From JABWBD01 sp040768665 (GTDB taxonomy: Bacteria > Planctomycetota > Planctomycetia > Pirellulales > Thermoguttaceae), in assembly GCA_040768665.1 (NCBI GenBank), contig JAXGMN010000034.1:62001-126000 (forward strand): 64,000 nucleotides of DNA, read 5' to 3'. Shown in pieces: positions 8,915-17,352 of this stretch. Both the position numbers and the translations under genes were made by a program. Each line of letters opens with the position of its first letter. The first letter of the stretch is position 1. Below the pieces are notes generated by a model. That model was not told the DNA's origin and searched no databases. It worked only from the letters and a program-made list of their open reading frames with translations.

Positions 8915-10579
8915 ATGCTCATGATGAGAGCCACAACACCGTTTTGTATCGCTGTATCGGTCCTTCTCTGCGCAGTCTCTCTCACACTGCTGGGAGACGA
9001 GCCTGAGAAGCGGAAGTCATCGGAGGCCAACGCGGCGATCAGGATCATACCGCAAGGCTTCGACTCCCTGGCCGTGGCAGCCGCGCTGCGACAGGCTTCG
9101 CCGGGAGATACGGTTCAACTGGTTGCGGGGACTTACGAGCTGGATGAGCCGATCCGGCCCAAGTCCAATATCCGGCTGATTGGCGCGGGTCAAGAGAATA
9201 CCACGCTCGTGTACCGAGGCACCAAGCCGTCGGTGCTGGTAAGCCTGACGGACTGCGAAGATGTGGAACTGGCCCACATGACACTCGACGGCCAAAGCAG
9301 TCCCTTGCTCACCCAGGGAATCAGTGGCGTCAAGTCCCGGCGGCTCTGGCTTCACCACCTCACGATCCGCGATCTGGCCGACGTCAAGACCTGGGGGCCG
9401 CATGCGATCCTCTTCTCCGGCCATAATCCTTCGATGGAGCGGGGAGTCACAGACAGCCGCATTACCGACTGTCGAATCGAGAACATCGGCGTGGGGGCCA
9501 AGTACGGCGGCGGCATCCGCCTAGCCTGGGGCTGCGTGCGGAATCAGGTCCTCCGCAACTCGATCCACTGGACCGGCCGGGGCGGGATCTTTGGCGACCA
9601 TTCGGCTGAACTGGTGATCCGCCACAATCGGGTGCACGGTTCCGGCGGCGAGGGACTGGGCATTGAAATCTGGGGCGGCTGCCCGCGATCGCTGATCGAA
9701 GACAACGTGGTGGACCACTGGATCAGTGTTGACCGGGGCGATCAGTCGGCCGTGCGGCGGAACGTGATCGGTACGGACGACGGGACGCTCAAGGGATACG
9801 GCATCGAAATCATCGCTCGCGATGTGGTGGTGACCGACAACATTGTGAACCGCGGCGCGCGCATTGGGCTCTCTGTCTCCAACACTCCGGTCAAGAACAA
9901 TGTCTTCTGGGGCTACAACACGGTACGCGACTGCGTTCAATGGGGTGCGCAGCTTCAGGGCGAGAGCGGCGGAATCGCCCGGCATTACTTCTACCGCTCG
10001 ACATTCGAGAAAACCGTTCGCGGCGACTCGCGGGCCCGGTATCCAAAGGACAGTGGCCACGGGCTCCGCACCAACGGCAACTGCTGCGACCTGGTGCTTG
10101 AAGACTGCACGTTCAGCGAGAACGGCGGGTACGGGGTGCAACTTGGCGGCCAAGACGTGGACCGCCTGAGTTTTCTTCACTCGGCAATCACCGCCAACGG
10201 GCTCGCCGCGGTGACCCGGCCGTCCCAGTACACAGCATTGGAGTTTCAGAACTGCGAAGTCGAGGGAAACGGCAGCGATCCGTTGCCCGATGCCAAGTCG
10301 TTTCGGGCAGCGGCTCCCACGGCGGCGTTTCGCTTTCCACGAGCGATCTTCGCAGGGGAAGCGGCTTCGTTTCGGTGCGACTCCCGATGCACCACGGGCG
10401 AGATCGTCGAGCGGCTCTGGGACTTCGGCGACGGCATCCCGGAGGTGGAACCTGTTCCGACGCATACGTTCGAGCAGTCCGGCAAGTACCGAGTGACCCT
10501 CATCGTTTGGGACGGTACTGGGCGCGGCGGCCGGGCAGAGCGAACGATTGAGGTGCTTCCAAGGGTTGATAAGCAATGA
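8915..10579 (+). CDS. Secreted parallel beta-helix protein with C-terminal PKD domain
   Basis: This protein is about 554 aa from the ATG at 8915; a GTG 27 bases upstream is an alternative start. The ATG is preferred because the signal peptide (CIAVSVLLCAVSLTLLG) follows directly. Residues about 45-430 show the pattern of a right-handed beta-helix, with repeated N/G-rich turns such as SRITDCRIENIGV, SLIEDNVVDHW and VVVTDNIVNRG, as in polysaccharide lyase or NosD-like folds. The last 85 residues form a PKD-type domain (ERLWDFGDGI, HTFEQSGKYRVTLIVWDG). It probably binds or cleaves polysaccharide outside the cytoplasm; no catalytic residues could be assigned. Confidence 0.82.
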   Translation: MLMMRATTPFCIAVSVLLCAVSLTLLGDEPEKRKSSEANAAIRIIPQGFDSLAVAAALRQASPGDTVQLVAGTYELDEPIRPKSNIRLIGAGQENTTLVYRGTKPSVLVSLTDCEDVELAHMTLDGQSSPLLTQGISGVKSRRLWLHHLTIRDLADVKTWGPHAILFSGHNPSMERGVTDSRITDCRIENIGVGAKYGGGIRLAWGCVRNQVLRNSIHWTGRGGIFGDHSAELVIRHNRVHGSGGEGLGIEIWGGCPRSLIEDNVVDHWISVDRGDQSAVRRNVIGTDDGTLKGYGIEIIARDVVVTDNIVNRGARIGLSVSNTPVKNNVFWGYNTVRDCVQWGAQLQGESGGIARHYFYRSTFEKTVRGDSRARYPKDSGHGLRTNGNCCDLVLEDCTFSENGGYGVQLGGQDVDRLSFLHSAITANGLAAVTRPSQYTALEFQNCEVEGNGSDPLPDAKSFRAAAPTAAFRFPRAIFAGEAASFRCDSRCTTGEIVERLWDFGDGIPEVEPVPTHTFEQSGKYRVTLIVWDGTGRGGRAERTIEVLPRVDKQ

Positions 10580-10705
10580 GAGTGGCTTGGCTTGACATTC
10601 TCCGCTGACCCACTATTGCGAGTATTTGACCCACCTTCCGGCCCCTTTTTCTCGCGACCGGGCGTCCGCTACGGCGGATTCGGGGAAGCGATGCCCGAGG
10701 GTGCC

Positions 10706-13700
10706 TTATAGCGTCCACACCACCCCTGGTTCAAGGAACAGGAGCCGAGCAGAGACCTGCTTCACAGGCAGCCCAAAAGACTTCACCACGGCCTTCCGGT
10801 ACGCTTCCAACTGAGGGCGATAGTGTTCGGCTCGCGACTGCAACTGCTGCGAATCGCCGGACACCTGATCCGTCTTGAAGTCCACGATGTCGACGCCAAC
10901 AGGCCGTTCACCGTCGTAGAGAACCACCAGCCGATCGATCTGTCCGGAGACGATTGCATCGGCGTCACGGACCGCAAACGACCATTCGCGGTGAACCTCC
11001 CACCGAGGCTCCGTAACGCGTCTGTCGGCATGAACAGCACACGGAGCGGAAGCAGACGGCGGTTTGGCATATGTGCCTCGACTGAGAATCGCCTTGACCT
11101 GCGGCTCACCGAGCATCGCTCGGAACTGCCGGATCGACTCTCGCGGGTCGTCTCCGCCCGGAGCAATGTCCCTTGCTGCAGATCGCAGTCGATCATCGCC
11201 CGGCACCCCCTCCTCAAGCCACTCAATTAGTTCCAACCACCTGTGGATGAGCGTGCCGCGCGCGGTTGATTTCTCGGTGTCTAACCGAAGCTGGTTGGCG
11301 AGCATAACGCGGGGACCGCCTTCCAATTGGGAGGGGCTGATGGATTCCATCCCGCGTGCGTGTCGACCCGTGGGGCCGGCAAGTCTCACCTCCAAGAGTT
11401 CCGGCGTGCTGGAAGCGGATGGTTTCGCCGACGATTTGACGGATACCTTGTACCACTTCGGATCGCCGTACTCGTAGAGGACCGTCTCGGGCTCCGCTCG
11501 CCTGGCGTCGCTGAGAGCCGCTCGCAGCAGACCAGCCGCCGTGCCGGGCAGGTTTTTCTCGTTCTCCTTGGAGGGAGCGATAATCATGTGCAAGGCATGG
11601 ATGGCGCGGGTCAGTGCCACGTAGAGCACACAGAGCGACTCTTCAACCACTTGCCGCTGGTAGGCATCGAAACACGCCCGGACACTCGCCGGCAGGACCA
11701 CACGCTGCCTTTCCGAGACGTAGCGACACACGTGGGTGGCATCGGCCGTGGGGCTCGGTCTTCCGACGACAAGCTCTACAGACTGGCCGCGGAGCGAGTA
11801 GTCCAGCTCCGGAAGAACGACGATGTCGAACTGCAAGCCTTTTGCCTGGTGGAACGTCATCACGCGTACAGCCGCCGTCGCGGGAGACTCCACCCGCTTT
11901 TCTTCCACGAAGCTGACGAAATCGTCGACTCGGGCCGTGGTTTCTGCGTCGTACGCGTGAGCCAGCTCGACCAGTTGCACGAGCCGCCCCAGGTCGCGGC
12001 GATCGCAACTGGAAGCCAGCCCCTTGGCCCACTGGTTGATGGTCTGCCCGTAGCCGTCGCTGGCCAGTTGCCGCCGGATCTGAAGCGAGACACGGGCCGC
12101 CAGATGATCGTCTGCGTGGTCCTTCAGGCCGAGGGCTCCGGCAAGCGGCGAGGTGGCCAGGTGAAAGCGGGCAGTCGTATCTCCGGGGTGGTCGGCCAGC
12201 GTGAGAATCGCAAGGACCAGTTGAACCGCAGGCGAATCGGCTAGCGGGTTGCCGCCCTCCTCGCTCGCCTCGACGCCCGCCTGGCGCAAGGCATAGATCA
12301 TCCTCGCCACGGCCTCGTTCTTTCGGACGAGAACGCCGATGCTGTAGCCGGGCATCTCGTTGTGCAGTTTGGCGATCTCTTCGGCAGCGAAGCACTGGGT
12401 CACGACCGCCGCCTTTTCGCCTTCGCCCGCGGCGGGCGCCGCCAGCAGGCGGCAATAACCGGCCATCTGCGTGTGGACCGTCGTATGCGTGGCAAATCGA
12501 GCCGCCCAACGTCGCGACGCTTCCTCATGTTTGGCCAAAGCGGAATTGCCGGCGAGATTCTCAAAGACCCGGTTGACCGTTGCAATGACCGCCGGCGAGG
12601 AACGGTAGCTTTCGTTGAGCGGCCGGAGGTCCAGGCCGGAGAATTCTTCCTCCAACGTGTCGAAAATCTCTGCCACACCTCCGCGCCAGCCGTAGATCGC
12701 CTGCTTCACGTCGCCAACGCAGAAGAATGAGGACGGATGATCGGCCTCAAAGATCCGGCGAGCGAACGTCCGCAGCACTCGCCATTGCCCCGGATTGGTG
12801 TCCTGAAATTCGTCCAGCAGCAGGTGGTGGATCTTTCCGTCCAGCCGGTACTCGACTTCGTCCAGCCGCCGGCCCAAGTCGGCGCCGCCAAGCATCTGGG
12901 TGACGTCGGTGAACCGCATGGCGTGTTGCCGGAGCTTGAGCTTCCGATACGCGGCGTCGAAACGCTCGAGAAGCCGGTACGTCGCCTCGGTCTGGTTGAT
13001 GATCTGATCCAGCAGGTACGCACAGGCATGCTCGACCAGTGGCTCGTAGGCATCCATCAGTGCCGCTTCGATCGGCTTTCTGTAATAGAGGTCCTCACCG
13101 GCAGCAACCTTGGCGGCGATGCCGTGGGTAAGGAACAGCCCCCAGTCGCCGCAACGGGCGCTTTCCAGGTCCCCGTCTCGAGCCTTTGAGAATCGTTTAT
13201 CGGCCGGCAGAGGAGCCTCGGCCAGGGCTTCCAGCGCAGCTTGAAGCTGAGGGTCGGCAAGTTGGCGACGACGCTGGATCGCGCTCCACGCTTTCGGCGG
13301 CGCGTCGAGATAGATGTCGTAGAGTCCTTTGACGAGTTGGGCCAGTTGATCGCTGATCTCACGCGAGGCTTCGCCCTTGGTCAGCAGGTTCATCAGCCGC
13401 ACGACGTCCGAGGTCGATTCCTCCTGTAGGACCTGGCGGATCGCTTCGGCCTGCAGCCGCGAGTCTACGATCTCGTCAACGATTTCCCAAACGGGAGACT
13501 GGCCGAGCTCGAGGCTGAAGCCTCGGGCGATCTGGATAAAGAAGCTATCGAGTGTGCCGGCCCGTAGCCGGTGCAGATTGCGGAGCAGCTCGCACAGCAA
13601 TTCGAGGCACCGATTCTGGTCGAGGGATCCACAGCCAAGGTAGCCCGCCAGTTCGGCGGCTTTCTGCGGCTCCAACGCGGCTTCGGCCAGTCGCGACAGC

Positions 13701-13876
13701 ACACGGTCGACGATCTCACCGGCTCCTTTGCGGGTAAACGTCGTGGCCAGGACGGTGTCGATCGGCACTCCGTCGGCAATGAGGCCCAGGAACCGATTGC
13801 TCAACTGGAAGGTCTTGCCCGTGCCCGCCGAGGCCCGAATCAGACAGTTCGAAAAAGTCGCATCTGAAGCTTTCAT
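10706..13876 (-). CDS. addA: AddA-type ATP-dependent helicase/nuclease subunit
   Basis: A 1056-aa UvrD-superfamily protein. Walker A is IRASAGTGKTFQ (about residues 13-24), motif II is LLDEFQDTNPGQW, and GDVKQAIYGWRGG and MTFHQAKGLQFD are further SF1 helicase motifs. The C-terminus carries a PD-(D/E)XK nuclease module with VSGQIDRLVV and VDIVDFKTDQV. In AddAB complexes this subunit unwinds and cuts DNA at double-strand breaks to load RecA. The start ATG overlaps the addB stop by four bases (ATGA), so addB and addA form one translationally coupled unit. The gene family and context agree well. Confidence 0.93.
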   Translation of the reverse strand: MKASDATFSNCLIRASAGTGKTFQLSNRFLGLIADGVPIDTVLATTFTRKGAGEIVDRVLSRLAEAALEPQKAAELAGYLGCGSLDQNRCLELLCELLRNLHRLRAGTLDSFFIQIARGFSLELGQSPVWEIVDEIVDSRLQAEAIRQVLQEESTSDVVRLMNLLTKGEASREISDQLAQLVKGLYDIYLDAPPKAWSAIQRRRQLADPQLQAALEALAEAPLPADKRFSKARDGDLESARCGDWGLFLTHGIAAKVAAGEDLYYRKPIEAALMDAYEPLVEHACAYLLDQIINQTEATYRLLERFDAAYRKLKLRQHAMRFTDVTQMLGGADLGRRLDEVEYRLDGKIHHLLLDEFQDTNPGQWRVLRTFARRIFEADHPSSFFCVGDVKQAIYGWRGGVAEIFDTLEEEFSGLDLRPLNESYRSSPAVIATVNRVFENLAGNSALAKHEEASRRWAARFATHTTVHTQMAGYCRLLAAPAAGEGEKAAVVTQCFAAEEIAKLHNEMPGYSIGVLVRKNEAVARMIYALRQAGVEASEEGGNPLADSPAVQLVLAILTLADHPGDTTARFHLATSPLAGALGLKDHADDHLAARVSLQIRRQLASDGYGQTINQWAKGLASSCDRRDLGRLVQLVELAHAYDAETTARVDDFVSFVEEKRVESPATAAVRVMTFHQAKGLQFDIVVLPELDYSLRGQSVELVVGRPSPTADATHVCRYVSERQRVVLPASVRACFDAYQRQVVEESLCVLYVALTRAIHALHMIIAPSKENEKNLPGTAAGLLRAALSDARRAEPETVLYEYGDPKWYKVSVKSSAKPSASSTPELLEVRLAGPTGRHARGMESISPSQLEGGPRVMLANQLRLDTEKSTARGTLIHRWLELIEWLEEGVPGDDRLRSAARDIAPGGDDPRESIRQFRAMLGEPQVKAILSRGTYAKPPSASAPCAVHADRRVTEPRWEVHREWSFAVRDADAIVSGQIDRLVVLYDGERPVGVDIVDFKTDQVSGDSQQLQSRAEHYRPQLEAYRKAVVKSFGLPVKQVSARLLFLEPGVVWTL

Positions 13877-16695
13877 GACGGGTCCCCTCCTTCCTCCTCC
13901 TCCTCCTCCGCCAGGGCGACCGTGACCAGCCGGTCGTCTTGGCAGATCCCGGCAAACTCCTCGAACCCACGTGGCGGCGGCGACGCGGGCGGCCAGAACT
14001 TCTCCGACCAGACGCCTCGGATGACCTCACGCGCAATCTCGTCGGCCTCGGCCAGTTCGTCCTCGGTCCATTCTGCCAGCAAGGGCCCGACCCGCGTGGT
14101 GTCTTTTGGCAAGGCGATGTAACCGAGCTGCAGTGGCCCCTCCATTCCCATCCCAGCCGCCAGGTGGCGGTAGAGAGGCAACTGAAGATCGACCCACTGG
14201 CCCTTCGCGCGGTGTGTCTTGTCGGGAGGATCGGGACTGTTGGAGGACTTGTAGTCGAAAATCACCCTCGCGCCGGTGTCTTCGTTCACGTCGATCCGAT
14301 CGATCCGCCCGCGGAGAGCCAGCCTCTGGCCTTCGACCAGGATCGCGGCGTTTTCCGGCTCCGGCTGCCATTCGACGCACTTGATCCGCCACCCCTGGCC
14401 GGCCCACTCGGCCTGCCACCGGGCAAACGCCGCCAGCCTTCTGCGGAGCTGCTCGGCCTGGATTTGAATCACCGGCAGAGGGGCCTTGCCGTAGAACTGA
14501 CGGATTAGCGTGTCGAGCGAATCGCTAAGAAGCTCGCCGATCGCTTCGGGATCGGTGGACGTTGCCAGCGGGCTCTCGCCGAAAGTCCTGAGCACCTCAT
14601 GAAGGAGCGTGCCAAATGCCAGAGCGTCCAGCTCCTTGGCTGCGTCGGAGACGCACTTCAGATCCAGGCAGTGACGGAGATAGAAACGATAGGGACATGC
14701 CAGATAATCCCGGAACTGCGTTACTCGCATCGACGCGATTCGCTGCTCGAGCGGCCGCGGACGGGGGACCTTCAACTTGGACTTCTCGGCCGGCACGGGG
14801 GCACCGGGCAGAATCACCGCCGCGCTTGAGGTCGCCTCGCTGGAAAAGAGCCGTTTCGCCCGACGTGCTGCCGTGGGTGGATCGGTGGCGAACATCAGAC
14901 GGCTGGGCAGCAGCGGATCGCCCTCGAGTGTGCGACGGCCGGCGATGACCGTGAGCCTCTCCCGCGAGGCACACAGCACGGCGAGCGCGTACACGTCACG
15001 AGCGTACCGGCGGGCGTTATCCTCGATGTCCAGTTGGCGCCGCAACTGGTTGGGCAAGAACAGGTCTCCGTTGAGCGACGAAGGCACCGTTCCCTCGTTC
15101 AGGCTGGTGACGACGAGCACGGGGGCATCGTCCAGCGGCAATTCCAGCCATCCCAGCAGTTCGATCGCCTCCGGTGCCGGCAGCGGCGGAATCGGTTCTC
15201 CTGCCAATTGATCGAGAACCAATTGCACCGCCTCGGTCGCCGTGATCGTCGGCACCAGTTGCGCAGGAATGCCGTGATTCGAGCAAACGACGTTGTGGAT
15301 CTGCCGACATGCCAGGAGGACCGATCGGTCGCCCGGAAGCCGCGGGTCGAGCGCGGTCTGTCCGAACACGCGCACCAGCAGATCGAGCATCGGCTGGCAC
15401 CACTGATCCAGTGGCCGCTTGGGACCAAGCAGGTCTCCCATCAAGTGACGAACGGCGCCGCAAAGAGCCCGCAGTTGCTCGCAGCGATCGTTGTCGCCGA
15501 GCCATTCGTCCTCGCCGAGATTTCCCGGGAGATGCTCGCAGTAGTAGTTGTCCAACAGCGTGGGCCAGTTGTCGTCGAGACCCCGGGAAGTCAGCCAATC
15601 GGTCACGGCTGGGTGCCGCACCAGGGAGGCCAGGGCGACGAACCGCTGTCCGTCGAGGTATTCGGCAACGGCCGAGAGGAGCCGGTACGGTGGTGACTGC
15701 GAGGTGGGCCTGCCGGGACCGTATCGTGCGGGAATACCGCACTCCGTCAACTGATGCTCGATATGGGGCACCAACCGTTCGTCGGGCACGCCGACGGTGA
15801 TTTGCCCCGCTTCGTAGCGTCCCTCGAGCTTCGCCAGGGCGCGGACGACGGCCATGGCCTGGGCCGCCGGGTCGCCGACGACCACGATCTGCTCGTCACG
15901 AAGCGGAATCTCGGATTCCTGCCAGGCGTCCGCATTCAGGCAGCCGTAGGCATCGAAGCGGTCCGCGAGTTCCTCGGGGGCGAACACCAACGCCGTAACC
16001 ATTGGGGCGACCTGATCGAGCATCAGCTTCTGCACGCGATTCAGATCTGCGGCGCCAATGAGTAGGATCTCGGTGTCGGTCTGACACTCGCGTTTTTCGA
16101 TCGCCACCAGCCGGGCAGTCTGCAGGTCCCAGAGATCCAGGCTGTCGAGCAGCCGAAGATACTTCTCCTGCACTTCCGCAAGGGTTTGCCACCGGGCCGC
16201 CTCGCAAAACCCCTGCAATTGTTGTCCCTGCGTCGCCACCTGCGCGAATGTGAGATTCTCCGCTGCCAGTTCCATATGGAGTCGCGCCATCACGGCGCCC
16301 AGTCCGAGCCAGCCCGCCAAGTCCTCCTCAGCAGGGACCGCCGGCAACACCGGATCGAGTTTCTTCGCTCCGGTGTGCCTCAGCACACGTGCCCAGGCCA
16401 ACTGCTGGACGAGGCTGTCGGCAAAGGGACGCTTGGCCACGTAGAGCTGCTCCGGCAGCTTTCCGACGGTGACGATCTTGGGCGGCCGCAGGACCAGTTC
16501 CTTCTGTTCCGCCTGGTCGATGAGCAACTCAAGTAGCCGCCGCCCGGCCCGGCCACCGGGCACCGCGAGAACGGTCCTGCCAAAATCCAACTGCTCTGAC
16601 GTGCGGAATCGGCCAACCAAGTAGTCGACCGCGCTTCGAAGCGGGAGGCGGGACCAATCGAGGAACACACGGTTCAGCGGCATAACTGTCTCCAT
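13873..16695 (-). CDS. addB: AddB/RexB-like exonuclease subunit with PD-(D/E)XK nuclease
   Basis: A 940-aa protein upstream of addA with a four-base overlap. Its middle is an inactivated helicase-like core, seen in LPAPEAIELLGWLELPLDD and VTSLNEGTVPSSLNG; the Walker A-like PGGRAGRR lacks the usual Lys-Ser/Thr. The C-terminal nuclease starts at LACPYRFYLRH and contains RGRIDRIDV and VIFDYKSSNSPDP, with the acidic and lysine catalytic residues. The cluster of three cysteines near the C-terminus that completes the iron-sulfur staple in Bacillus AddB was not found, so this copy probably lacks the cluster. It ends in an acidic run of glutamates. Confidence 0.9.
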   Translation of the reverse strand: METVMPLNRVFLDWSRLPLRSAVDYLVGRFRTSEQLDFGRTVLAVPGGRAGRRLLELLIDQAEQKELVLRPPKIVTVGKLPEQLYVAKRPFADSLVQQLAWARVLRHTGAKKLDPVLPAVPAEEDLAGWLGLGAVMARLHMELAAENLTFAQVATQGQQLQGFCEAARWQTLAEVQEKYLRLLDSLDLWDLQTARLVAIEKRECQTDTEILLIGAADLNRVQKLMLDQVAPMVTALVFAPEELADRFDAYGCLNADAWQESEIPLRDEQIVVVGDPAAQAMAVVRALAKLEGRYEAGQITVGVPDERLVPHIEHQLTECGIPARYGPGRPTSQSPPYRLLSAVAEYLDGQRFVALASLVRHPAVTDWLTSRGLDDNWPTLLDNYYCEHLPGNLGEDEWLGDNDRCEQLRALCGAVRHLMGDLLGPKRPLDQWCQPMLDLLVRVFGQTALDPRLPGDRSVLLACRQIHNVVCSNHGIPAQLVPTITATEAVQLVLDQLAGEPIPPLPAPEAIELLGWLELPLDDAPVLVVTSLNEGTVPSSLNGDLFLPNQLRRQLDIEDNARRYARDVYALAVLCASRERLTVIAGRRTLEGDPLLPSRLMFATDPPTAARRAKRLFSSEATSSAAVILPGAPVPAEKSKLKVPRPRPLEQRIASMRVTQFRDYLACPYRFYLRHCLDLKCVSDAAKELDALAFGTLLHEVLRTFGESPLATSTDPEAIGELLSDSLDTLIRQFYGKAPLPVIQIQAEQLRRRLAAFARWQAEWAGQGWRIKCVEWQPEPENAAILVEGQRLALRGRIDRIDVNEDTGARVIFDYKSSNSPDPPDKTHRAKGQWVDLQLPLYRHLAAGMGMEGPLQLGYIALPKDTTRVGPLLAEWTEDELAEADEIAREVIRGVWSEKFWPPASPPPRGFEEFAGICQDDRLVTVALAEEEEEEGGDPS

Positions 16696-16707
16696 AGCAG
16701 CGCCTTA

Positions 16708-16806
16708 GAGCCTATCCCAAAACCTCGGAAGAAGAAGGGGACAGGCACATTTTGCTCCGAAGACTCCGCAAAATGAGCCAGTCCCCGACGGTTTTGGGAT
16801 AGGCTC
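16708..16806. mobile_element. Small palindromic MITE-like element (IS5-type ends)
   Basis: A 99-base element bounded by perfect 16-base inverted repeats, GAGCCTATCCCAAAAC at 16708-16723 and its complement at 16791-16806. TTA flanks both sides and is probably a 3-base target duplication. A second, imperfect inverted repeat lies inside it (GGGGACAGGCACATTTTGC against GCAAAATGAGCCAGTCCCC), so the whole element can fold as a long hairpin. No transposase is encoded. The ends and 3-base target suggest an IS5-family relative; this is inference. It sits just upstream of the addB start. Confidence 0.75.
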
Positions 16807-17352
16807 TTAGACGAGTTTCCCGCGGAGCAGGCAAGCTAGGCAATCTGCGGTTTATCCACCCGTCGTAAGGGGCGTGGCGGAAAGTCAGCAGCGGCCAGCC
16901 TAACCTGTTGCGGGAGCACGTGTAAAGAGCTGGGCTCGAAGTGCCATCTTTTTTTGACACCAATATTCACCCTACCAATGGTCACGATCCCCGGCCCTGC
17001 AAGACCGCATGGAAACCACGCTCGACCCGGGCCCGATCGTCGGTGTGAACGCGCTCGACCCACCAAGTGGCAATTTGAGAATGCTCAACGATCTCTGACC
17101 AACCGACAACAATCGCCCCCGCCGCGTTTCCCGTGTGCGAATCGCGCGAATTATCGCACGCCCTCATCACATCAGTCGTCGCCTTGGTTGCCGCTCTGTA
17201 AGAGGCCCGCGTCAGTAGCGACTGTTTGTGAGAGCCGATATCGGCCTGTTACAATCTTAACATCGCGACCGATACGATCAGGGCAGCGTGATGTATCAAG
17301 GTGACACGGCAGAGTGCGGCAACTCCAAGTCGAAGCCAGGGAGACAACGGCA
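16807..17352. other. Intergenic region between addB and the large lyase gene
   Basis: This stretch holds the divergent promoter areas for addB and for the PL26-like gene. Short open frames exist (for example on the minus strand at 16982-17170), but none could be assigned to a family. Nothing else was identified. Confidence 0.45.

Noticed and set aside
16982..17170. Possible transposase tail on the minus strand (VERVHTDDRARVERGF)
   Set aside because: No recognised family, no inverted repeats around it and no extension to a full gene.
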